Shown piece after piece: positions 6,359-12,676 of a DNA stretch of 17,264 nt. How positions within the stretch are numbered: the stretch's first letter is position 1; each line of letters begins with the position of its first letter. A model generated the notes under the pieces. The model saw only the letters and a program-made list of their open reading frames with translations, did no database searches and had not been told where the DNA came from. Location: positions 1 through 17,264 of the forward strand of contig WJLK01000007.1 of assembly GCA_014728565.1 (NCBI GenBank). Direction: 5' to 3'. The translations under genes and the position numbers were made by a program. This stretch comes from Candidatus Pacearchaeota archaeon. GTDB taxonomy: Archaea; Nanobdellota; Nanobdellia; Pacearchaeales; GW2011-AR1.

Positions 6359-9300
6359 ATGAAACAAAAAAAAGGGGTGTTTTTCAGTACAGATGCATTA
6401 ATGGCATTATCAGTAATTATGTTGACAATGCTTATAGTTGTTCCTTTTGTATTATATGCGCCAAAAGAAAAATACATTGAAAGTGATTTAATAGAGGTAA
6501 TGTCTACACTAAAAATAGGAGATATAAATGACTCGTATGTTGAAAAATTAATTAAAAATGGAAATATAACTGATTTAAATGATACTATACTCGAGCAGAT
6601 TGGAAAGCTTTATATTGAGAATATCAATATCTCTATAAATCTATCTAAGACTATTTTAAATTATGTAAATATCAGTGATAATTCAAGCAACATTGGAATT
6701 TGGTGTCAGGGAGAATTATTAGCAAGTAAAAACATCAGTGCTTATAAAAATGCTGAAACAATCAATATTGAAAGAAAAATTATAAGTGGTATACAGAATA
6801 ATACTAATTTTAGTTCTGTGACTGGTTATTCTGGAAGAGCTTATTTATCAAGCAAGGCTTTTACTGAACATTTTTATTTTGGAGGTTATATAGGTGATGG
6901 TAATATTTCTCTGATTTTTAATATTAGTGGAAATGCAACTGATGCTTGGTTTGAAGTTGCTGTTAATAATCCTTTTGATATTTATATAAATGGAAATTTT
7001 TCTGGAAGTTATCCAAATTCAACAGAATTCACACCAGTAAAAAGGAATTTGACTGCTTATGCTCAGGAGCATTTCCAGGAGGGAGAGAATTTAATAGAAT
7101 TTATTGGAAATAATCTCTATATTGCAGGAGGATATATAAAAGTCCTATACACTAGTGAGAATCTTACTAATGGCAATGGTAAGTATAATTTTCCCGGAGT
7201 GGAAGGAATAATCAATGTATATGACAGTTTTTATATTCCCAGTAATCTTACAGAAATGAATATTTCTCTACATATGAATACAAGTTTTGAAGCTTTTTTA
7301 ACAATTGGGAATGTGACAGTGTTTAATGGCAGTACTAATGATGAAGAATATATTAATAGAAATGACTCTACTTTATCATCTAAATTAAATTATTCTGAAT
7401 TAAGTGGGAAAACAGTTCCAATTAGATTAGGTTTGAAAAATGTTAGTTATGGTGTTGACAGAAAGGTGGATGTTTTTTCAGTTACTGACATTTCAGGAAG
7501 TATGGATGATGGTTGTGGTTGGGGTTGTAATGAATTTTCCTGCACTTCTTGCAATTCTAACTGTCCTATTTGTGAAGCAAAAAATGCAACTAAGGTTTTA
7601 ATAGATATTATATTAAATGCTACTGGAAATAATATAGGATTAGTAGGTTATGAAAGTTCAGCTGAAAATGATGATTTCCATAATTTGACAGATGATAATG
7701 AATCATTAATAAATCACATGTATACTCAATGGGATGCTAATGGAGGTACCTGTATTTGTTGTGGCATTAATAAAGCAGTTCAGGAATTCAATAGTAACTA
7801 TCAAAGAATTTTATGTAAAAAATGTAATGAGGGTATAGTAGCTTATTATAAATTTGAGGATAATGTTCTAGATTCAAGTGGAAGAGGAAATGACGGAAAC
7901 TCAAATGGGAATCCTGTTTATGTTGATGGAACCGAGGATAAAGGAATAGAATTAGATGGAAATGACTGGATAGGAGTTCCTGATACAGATGATATAAATA
8001 CTGACACTCATGCAAAAAGAACTATAATAGCTTGGTTTAATGTTACTGATAAAGACATTGCAGATAAGCAGGTGATTTACGAGGAGGGAGGAGGTTCAAG
8101 AGGATTAAATATATACATCTATCAAGGAAAATTATTTGTAGGAGGATGGAATGAACCTGCTGGAGAGAGTAATTGGCAGGGCACCTGGTTAAATACATCT
8201 AGCATAAACAATAACCAGTGGCATCAGGTAGCTCTTGTACTTAATGGAACTTCTAGTCTTGAAAATGAAGTTTTTAAAGGGTATATTGATGGGGTTGAAT
8301 TCTCAAATGGAAGTGGAAGTCAGTTATGGGACCACGGCGGAGATATACAAATTGGAAGAAACGAGGGAACAAAGTTCCATGATGGAGATGACAATAGTGA
8401 TGGAGAATATTTTACAGGAGTTATAGATGAGATAAAAATCTATAACAGAGTTTTAAATGCTACAGAAATACAGGGAATTCCCTTAAGCAATGTCTGCGGA
8501 GATGGATGGAAAAATTCAACAGAAGATTGTGACGATGGAAACAATGATAATTTTGATGGATGTAATGAGAACTGTAGCTTAGAAAAAAGATACTGGTCAA
8601 TGGTAGTTATGAGTGATGGTCATGCTACTACAAGATGTAATAATGCTCAATCAGATTTTAATGATGACGGCAGTGTAGATGAGGAGGACGATGCAATACA
8701 AGCATCATGTGATGCTTATAGTGATTATGGAATAGAGGTTCATTCAGTAGGATTTGGATCAGGGGCAGATGAAAATTTACTTAAGAATATCTCAGAATGT
8801 GGGAATGGATTGTACAATCATAGTGATGTAGGAAATCTTGAAAAAATATATCAGGAAATTGCCAACAGAATATTAAAGGCATCTTATTTTGAACAGACAG
8901 TTAATGCAACTGAAGGTGTAAAAACATTTCTCTATCCAGACTCGTATATTAAATTCAACTATACAATCCCCAAAATAAAATCAGGACTTTATGTAACTGT
9001 CGAAAGACTTTTTGAAGATAATCAAACAGGAAACTTCAGTGTACCTTTTGGATATGATATAGTTGAAGCAACTGCAATTTCATATTCAGGACCGAGATGG
9101 ACAAGTCTCTTAAGAATAAATAATAGTGTTGATGATGCTGTTTTTTATAATCTCAGCGATTATAAAAAGGAATATATTAAATTAGGAGATCCTTATGCTA
9201 TCAAAATTCCTCTTGATTTGATAAATAAAACTTCTCTAAATATAATTAATCTTTTAACAGGTGTCTCTCATAGTAACCAGACAGTTGGCTCTGTTTCTAA

Positions 9301-9652
9301 TAAAATAATTTACACTCTCTTAAAAGGAATGATATCATATTCCTCAATATCAGCTTATGCAGAGGGTTGTGAATGGTTCATACAGTTCGAGGATGATACA
9401 AATACAACAATGAAAGTTCCTTATGATTATTCTAAAGAAAAAGATTGCTATTATAATGAAACCTCTATAATGTATGATGAAAATGATGCTATACAAGAAG
9501 CTGTTTTTAAATTATTAGAATCTTTAGATTTTGACAGTGATGGCAAAGTAAATTCAAAATTTACTGACCAAGATTTAGTTATTGGTTATTCTGAAGTTAT
9601 TGGAATACCCTTTGGGTATTCAGTAGATATGGAGGTTAGATCATGGAGTTGA
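6359..9652 (+). CDS. Large pilin-anchored surface protein: VWA domain interrupted by LamG and DUF4215 segments
   Basis: About 1097 residues. The N-terminus (KQKKGVFFSTDALMALS) is a class III-like signal with predicted cleavage after KKG, Asp at mature +6 and one membrane helix. Residues 30-360 are an Asn-rich ectodomain full of N-x-S/T sequons. A von Willebrand A domain begins near 370 with MIDAS residues DISGS (from about 377), Thr of GGT-Thr (about 464) and Asp of MSDG (about 753). Between the last two lies an insert: a LamG/concanavalin-like domain (about 494-704, starting VAYYKFEDN and ending IDEIKIYNRVL) and a cysteine-rich CGDG...CDDGN...DGC...C repeat of the DUF4215 type (about 713-742). 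Calcium-loop-like segments occur at about 766-781 and 1057-1063. The ATG at 6359 is preferred to the adjoining GTG at 6356. It is probably a TadG-like tip or adhesin subunit; ligand unknown. Confidence 0.82.
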   Translation: MKQKKGVFFSTDALMALSVIMLTMLIVVPFVLYAPKEKYIESDLIEVMSTLKIGDINDSYVEKLIKNGNITDLNDTILEQIGKLYIENINISINLSKTILNYVNISDNSSNIGIWCQGELLASKNISAYKNAETINIERKIISGIQNNTNFSSVTGYSGRAYLSSKAFTEHFYFGGYIGDGNISLIFNISGNATDAWFEVAVNNPFDIYINGNFSGSYPNSTEFTPVKRNLTAYAQEHFQEGENLIEFIGNNLYIAGGYIKVLYTSENLTNGNGKYNFPGVEGIINVYDSFYIPSNLTEMNISLHMNTSFEAFLTIGNVTVFNGSTNDEEYINRNDSTLSSKLNYSELSGKTVPIRLGLKNVSYGVDRKVDVFSVTDISGSMDDGCGWGCNEFSCTSCNSNCPICEAKNATKVLIDIILNATGNNIGLVGYESSAENDDFHNLTDDNESLINHMYTQWDANGGTCICCGINKAVQEFNSNYQRILCKKCNEGIVAYYKFEDNVLDSSGRGNDGNSNGNPVYVDGTEDKGIELDGNDWIGVPDTDDINTDTHAKRTIIAWFNVTDKDIADKQVIYEEGGGSRGLNIYIYQGKLFVGGWNEPAGESNWQGTWLNTSSINNNQWHQVALVLNGTSSLENEVFKGYIDGVEFSNGSGSQLWDHGGDIQIGRNEGTKFHDGDDNSDGEYFTGVIDEIKIYNRVLNATEIQGIPLSNVCGDGWKNSTEDCDDGNNDNFDGCNENCSLEKRYWSMVVMSDGHATTRCNNAQSDFNDDGSVDEEDDAIQASCDAYSDYGIEVHSVGFGSGADENLLKNISECGNGLYNHSDVGNLEKIYQEIANRILKASYFEQTVNATEGVKTFLYPDSYIKFNYTIPKIKSGLYVTVERLFEDNQTGNFSVPFGYDIVEATAISYSGPRWTSLLRINNSVDDAVFYNLSDYKKEYIKLGDPYAIKIPLDLINKTSLNIINLLTGVSHSNQTVGSVSNKIIYTLLKGMISYSSISAYAEGCEWFIQFEDDTNTTMKVPYDYSKEKDCYYNETSIMYDENDAIQEAVFKLLESLDFDSDGKVNSKFTDQDLVIGYSEVIGIPFGYSVDMEVRSWS
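9603..9621 (+). repeat. Perfect 8-bp hairpin just upstream of a Shine-Dalgarno site
   Basis: GAATACCC (9603-9610) and GGGTATTC (9614-9621) are exact reverse complements around a TTT loop, inside the last codons of the VWA gene. The hairpin ends nine bases before the GGAGGT that serves the next gene and could influence its translation or mRNA processing. Confidence 0.6.
9631..9636 (+). promoter_or_regulatory. Strong Shine-Dalgarno site deciding the start of the next pilin-like gene
   Basis: GGAGGT lies six bases before the ATG at 9643, inside the upstream coding sequence. It favours that ATG over the later in-frame ATG at 9664. Confidence 0.7.
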
Positions 9653-10587
9653 AATATAAAAAAATGAACAAAAAAGGTGTTTTTTTCACCATAATTACAA
9701 TATCACTTTTGTCTTTATTTTTAATTTCTTATAGCATATATTCCTATGTCAATAATAGGGAATCTATAAATCAGAGAGTAAAAACCATGAATAATTTTGT
9801 ATATCTTGTTGAGCAAGATCTGCCAAGAAAACTATATGTTTCTGGATTCAGAGGTTTGTTTTTAATTGAAAAAAGAATATCTGAAAATTTAACATACACT
9901 GATAATGTTACTGAAAATTTTGAAGAATTTTTCTTTCAAGGAACTATTGATGGTTATATAAAAAATAGTGAGTTAAATGTTACTGAAGGTGTCTTATTTG
10001 AGGATATAGCTAGTTCTTTTAATAAAAAAGCCAATATTATAAATGTGAATATTTCTATGAATAATGAAAATGTTAAAATAGAACAGGAGGATCCCTGGAA
10101 TGTTAAGTTCACCCTGGAGGTTAATATCTTTATTGAAGATTTAGCAGGATTAGCTTCATGGAATTCAACTAAAAATTTCACAGCAAGAGTTCCTATTGAG
10201 GGTTTTGAAGATCCAGTCTATACTGTCAATACCAATGCTCTGGCTCCAAATAAAATAAATAAAACTATTTATACAGGTTTCTCAAACACAGATTCAACAA
10301 ATCTTTCAGGACATTCTCAGAACTCTTATTATATTGAATCTTCATCTGCTCCTAGTTTCTTAATGAGATTAGAAGGTGATTTAAGCAGTGATATTAATGG
10401 TGTAGAGTCCTTAGTTAACAGACCTAAGTTAGAAATAGTAGGAATTTCAACCAAGGATAAATCTTGTGTTGATCATGTATATTTTAATGAGACCTATAAT
10501 CCTGGTTCTAATTTAATTCAGGATATGCCTAACTGGTTCAGACTTGATAACGCTCATCTAAGTATTTATAATGCAACAGTTGCTTAG
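9643..10587 (+). CDS. Pilin-like secreted/membrane-anchored protein
   Basis: A 314-residue protein with N-terminus MELKYKKMNKKGVFFTIITI. KKG|VFFT resembles the class III-type leader of the preceding VWA protein (KKG|VFFS), but there is no acidic residue at mature +5 or +6. One membrane helix follows, and the rest is predicted to be extracellular with many sequons (NLT, NVT, NIS, NST, NFT). I recognise no enzymatic or binding domain; VEQDLPRKLYVSGFRGLFL right after the helix looks conserved-type. It overlaps the VWA gene by 10 nt and has a strong GGAGGT site, so the two are co-expressed and the product may assemble with the VWA protein, perhaps as a minor pilin without self-assembly signals. 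A T-rich stretch (10591-10596) after the stop could end the transcript. Confidence 0.72.
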   Translation: MELKYKKMNKKGVFFTIITISLLSLFLISYSIYSYVNNRESINQRVKTMNNFVYLVEQDLPRKLYVSGFRGLFLIEKRISENLTYTDNVTENFEEFFFQGTIDGYIKNSELNVTEGVLFEDIASSFNKKANIINVNISMNNENVKIEQEDPWNVKFTLEVNIFIEDLAGLASWNSTKNFTARVPIEGFEDPVYTVNTNALAPNKINKTIYTGFSNTDSTNLSGHSQNSYYIESSSAPSFLMRLEGDLSSDINGVESLVNRPKLEIVGISTKDKSCVDHVYFNETYNPGSNLIQDMPNWFRLDNAHLSIYNATVA

Positions 10588-10591
10588 ATAG

Positions 10592-10606
10592 TTTTTTATA
10601 TTAAAA
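10592..10606 (+). promoter_or_regulatory. TATA-like box / T-rich terminator between surface-protein genes
   Basis: TTTTTTATATTAAAA follows the stop of the pilin-like gene directly. Its TATA part predicts a start near 10625, about 15 nt before the ATG at 10640, while the six-T run is suited to archaeal intrinsic termination of the upstream transcript. Both roles are inferred. Confidence 0.35.
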
Positions 10607-10639
10607 GAGGTTTACCAAAAACATCAAAAAAACTTTAAA

Positions 10640-11017
10640 ATGAAAGAGGACTTAATAAAAGATATTTTATATTCTTTTTTAATTATAATTGGTATTGTAT
10701 TGCTAGTGATTTTTATTTTTTTATTTCTCTATTCAGGCGATAGTTCGTTTGAAGAAACTCTCTCAAAAAATGGCTCTTCTGAAATTCCAGAAGAAACAGA
10801 AGAAATTTCAAATGAATCTTCTCCAAAACAGGAATTCATAGGAGGAGCTGCTGGTGGGGGCTCTGGAGGAGGTTCTGGAGATGATGAAGATGAAGAGGAA
10901 ATTGATTATTCTGAAAAACCCTGTGGTTTTTATTTCAGAAAAGAAGGTATATGCAATGGAACCTGTCCTGCTGGAGAGTGTGTATTGGAAGACAATAGTT
11001 GTTATTGTAAGTTATAA
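10640..11017 (+). CDS. Small single-pass membrane protein with Gly-rich linker and Cys-rich tail
   Basis: A 125-residue protein of unrecognised family. One membrane helix (about residues 10-31: ILYSFLIIIGIVLLVIFIF) is followed by a Ser/Glu-rich stretch, a glycine linker (GGAAGGGSGGGSG, about 68-80), an acidic run (DDEDEEE) and a C-terminal module with six cysteines in about 30 residues (CGFYF, GICNGTCPAGEC, then CYC). That spacing suggests a small disulfide-stabilised extracellular module. The N-terminal charge (MKEDLIKD before the helix) does not give a class III signal, so it is probably anchored rather than polymerised. It follows the pilus cluster on the same strand and may belong to it. 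The Gly linker looks like a flexible tether between membrane and module. Confidence 0.7.
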   Translation: MKEDLIKDILYSFLIIIGIVLLVIFIFLFLYSGDSSFEETLSKNGSSEIPEETEEISNESSPKQEFIGGAAGGGSGGGSGDDEDEEEIDYSEKPCGFYFRKEGICNGTCPAGECVLEDNSCYCKL

Positions 11018-11034
11018 TAAAATACAAAGTAATC

Positions 11035-11546
11035 ATGATAATTGAGAAAAATGGAATAAAAATTCCAATTGGAAATCATAAAGGAAAAAAATTGTTTTTG
11101 GATGTAATCCTAGGAGATTTAGATATAAAGAAGATATTTTAAATTTCTTAAAAATAAGAAGTTATAAAGTAGTTGATGTTGGATGTTACAGTGGTAAGAG
11201 ATGTGACTATCCCTTAATATCTGAAAAAATAGCTAAAAAAATAAAAGAGGATATTTTCAACAGAGTAGGAATTGGTGTTTATGGAAGTGGTATAGGAATT
11301 TCAATTCCAGCTTCAAAATATATAGGAATTTATTGTGCAAGATGTTTAAAACCAGAAGATGCAAAAACTTCTAGAAAACATAACAACACCCATTTTCTAG
11401 GAATTTCTGCTGATAACTTATCTTCTGAGGAAATTTTTGAGATTGTTGATAGCTGGATGAATACTCCTTTTTATACAGAAGGAGAAGATAAAGCTTACTT
11501 AAGAAGATATATAAAGACAGTAAATATTGATTGTATAAGCAAGTGA
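11035..11546 (+). pseudogene. rpiB: RpiB/LacAB-family sugar-phosphate isomerase, reading frame broken by a -1 shift at an A7 tract
   Basis: From the ATG at 11035 frame one gives MIIEKNGIKIPIGNHKGKK and soon stops (11140-11142). At the A7 tract (11085-11091) a shift of -1 leads into an uninterrupted frame to TGA at 11544-11546 that is clearly RpiB-like: KIVFGCNPRRFRYKEDIL, YKVVDVGCYSGKRCDYP, GSGIGISIPASKYIGIYCAR, SRKHNNTHFLGIS and EIVDSWMNTPF. The second frame has no ATG, GTG or TTG before the first conserved strand, so the two frames must be joined. The shifted product would be about 170 residues, against 145-150 for typical RpiB. RpiB interconverts ribulose- and ribose-5-phosphate. The usual Asp-His pair after strand one reads Asn-Pro, and the catalytic Cys of E. 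coli-type enzymes (CGTGIG) is Tyr, so even a joined product may be inactive or altered. Sequencing error, programmed shift and decay all remain open. Confidence 0.72.
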
Positions 11547-11557
11547 CATATGTCACT
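11542..11557. repeat. Perfect 16-bp palindrome over the rpiB stop codon
   Basis: AGTGACATATGTCACT is identical to its own reverse complement and contains the TGA stop of the rpiB-like frame. Its core GACATATGTC recurs twice about 200 bp downstream. A dimeric DNA-binding protein site is one explanation. Confidence 0.85.
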
Positions 11558-11699
11558 AGGGGAGAGAAAATAAGTCCTTGTATCACAATTTAGGAAGACA
11601 AGTCTAACCTAATATTTATTTATTCTCTATTAATGATAAAGGTCTCATAAGATATTCCTCTGTAGAGCTAAAAATATCTGCAGATTAATAATTAATGAA

Positions 11700-11729
11700 A
11701 AATTTGAGTTAATGAAATTTCTCAAATTT
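11700..11729 (+). repeat. 9-bp inverted repeat with 12-nt loop
   Basis: AAATTTGAG (11700-11708) and CTCAAATTT (11721-11729) are exact reverse complements. The hairpin lies upstream of the tandem palindromes and could be a weak transcription boundary; its sequence is AT-rich. Confidence 0.6.
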
Positions 11730-11743
11730 ACGTGTAAGAAGGA

Positions 11744-11781
11744 TAGGACATATGTCTGTGGGTAGGACATATGTCTGTGGG
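11744..11781 (+). repeat. Perfect tandem duplication of a 19-bp unit, each with a GACATATGTC palindrome
   Basis: The unit TAGGACATATGTCTGTGGG occurs at 11744-11762 and again, directly abutting, at 11763-11781 with no mismatch. Each copy contains the 10-bp palindrome also present at 11545-11554. The pair ends about 27 bp upstream of the dphB TATA box, a reasonable place for an operator or activator site. The 19-bp period puts the two palindromes on nearly the same face of the helix after roughly two turns. Confidence 0.9.
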
Positions 11782-11807
11782 GAGCACAAAGTAAAGATTG
11801 AGCAAGA

Positions 11808-11816
11808 CTTATAAGT
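11808..11816 (+). promoter_or_regulatory. TATA box of dphB
   Basis: CTTATAAGT is centred 25 nt before the ATG at 11837, predicting transcription from the start codon itself (leaderless). It shares AGACTTATAA with the box before the VWA gene. Confidence 0.55.
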
Positions 11817-11836
11817 ATAGTTTCTGTTGTAATTTT

Positions 11837-12550
11837 ATGTTATACCTAAAAGGTCTTGTTTTAAATGAAAAAAGCTTAACTCAGGAATCATTAGAAGTTA
11901 TTCAAAAATCAAAGAAAATTTTTCTTGAATCTTATACAGTTGATTTTCCATATAAAATAAGCAGATTAGAAAAATTAATTAAGAAAAAAATAAAAAGGCT
12001 TAAAAGAGAAGATATAGAAAGTGAATTTCTAATAAAAGAGGCTAAAAAAAATAAAATATCTCTTCTAGTCTATGGAAGTCCTCTGTTTGCAACAACTCAT
12101 ACAAGTCTTTTAATGGATTGCAGAAAAGGAAAGGTTAAATATAAAATTCTCTATAATGCTAGTGTTTTTGATGCAGTAGCTCAAACTGGTTTGCAATTAT
12201 ACAAATTTGGAAAAATCTCAAGCATTCCAAAATGGAGTAAAAAATACAAACCTTATAGTTTCATTGACTCTGTCATTGAAAATAAAACAGTAAATGCTCA
12301 CTCACTTATTCTAGCGGATATAGGTCTTGAATTTAAACAAGCACTTATTCAATTAAAAGAAGCATGCATGGAATATGATCTCTCCATTAATAAATTGCTG
12401 GTTTGCAGTAAGCTGGGAAATAAAAGCAAAATTCATTATAGTTCTTTAGAAAAATTAAAAGAAAAAAACATTAAGAGACCTTTTTGTTTTATTATTCCTG
12501 GAAAATTGCATTTTCTAGAGAGACAGTTTATTGAAGATTTTACAAAATGA
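11837..12550 (+). CDS. dphB: Diphthine synthase (diphthamide biosynthesis methyltransferase)
   Basis: A 237-residue SAM-dependent methyltransferase of the tetrapyrrole-methylase fold that methylates the modified histidine of elongation factor 2 on the way to diphthamide. Recognition comes from MLYLKGLVLNE at the N-terminus (family: MLYLIGLGL), ESYT, GSPLFATTH at residues 80-88 (family: GDPLVATTH), and ASVFDAVAQTGLQLYKFGK, a hallmark stretch of DphB/Dph5, followed by IP. I start at the ATG at 11837 because it matches the family N-terminus and lies 25 nt after a TATA box; 13 in-frame codons upstream would fall in the promoter. It is shorter than the usual 255-270 residues, and the SAM-site motif has Ser where Asp is common. 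It stands alone, followed by a small overlapping ORF and then a convergent gene. Confidence 0.92.
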   Translation: MLYLKGLVLNEKSLTQESLEVIQKSKKIFLESYTVDFPYKISRLEKLIKKKIKRLKREDIESEFLIKEAKKNKISLLVYGSPLFATTHTSLLMDCRKGKVKYKILYNASVFDAVAQTGLQLYKFGKISSIPKWSKKYKPYSFIDSVIENKTVNAHSLILADIGLEFKQALIQLKEACMEYDLSINKLLVCSKLGNKSKIHYSSLEKLKEKNIKRPFCFIIPGKLHFLERQFIEDFTK

Positions 12551-12663
12551 AAGAAATTTATAGAATTTTGTTTATAATAAGTATTGTGTGTAATTACTTC
12601 TTTATTTTTAATAGTTTTTTAGGAGATGGTTATGACCATGCAAATTTTGGTGGTTTTTATTAA
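12547..12663 (+). CDS. Possible 38-residue membrane peptide overlapping the dphB stop
   Basis: A short ORF starts at an ATG sharing four bases with the dphB stop (ATGA), the coupling seen in other genes here. The peptide has a basic start (MKEIYR), one hydrophobic segment (ILFIISIVCNYFFIF) and a polar Gly/Tyr-rich end (GDGYDHANFGGFY). No family is recognised. A six-T run (12615-12620) inside it might instead be the dphB terminator, in which case the ORF is accidental. Confidence 0.35.
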   Translation: MKEIYRILFIISIVCNYFFIFNSFLGDGYDHANFGGFY

Positions 12664-12676
12664 TTGGAAAAAATAA

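Larger units (their letters stand above)
11547..11836 (+). other. Palindrome-rich intergenic region upstream of dphB
   Basis: No convincing ORF is seen in these 290 nt. The region holds a palindrome over the rpiB stop, a second palindrome ATCTGCAGAT (11676-11685), a 9-bp inverted repeat, a perfect 19-bp tandem duplication and the dphB TATA box. Confidence 0.6.

Noticed and set aside
7788..8015. Minus-strand and other short frames inside the VWA gene
   Set aside because: They lie within LamG-coding sequence and give no recognisable protein.
11371..11586. Minus-strand frame opposite the RpiB-like gene
   Set aside because: The plus strand carries unmistakable RpiB signatures here; the antisense frame is a shadow.
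11744..11781. CRISPR array
   Set aside because: Only two abutting 19-bp units with no spacers and no cas genes; it is a tandem duplication.
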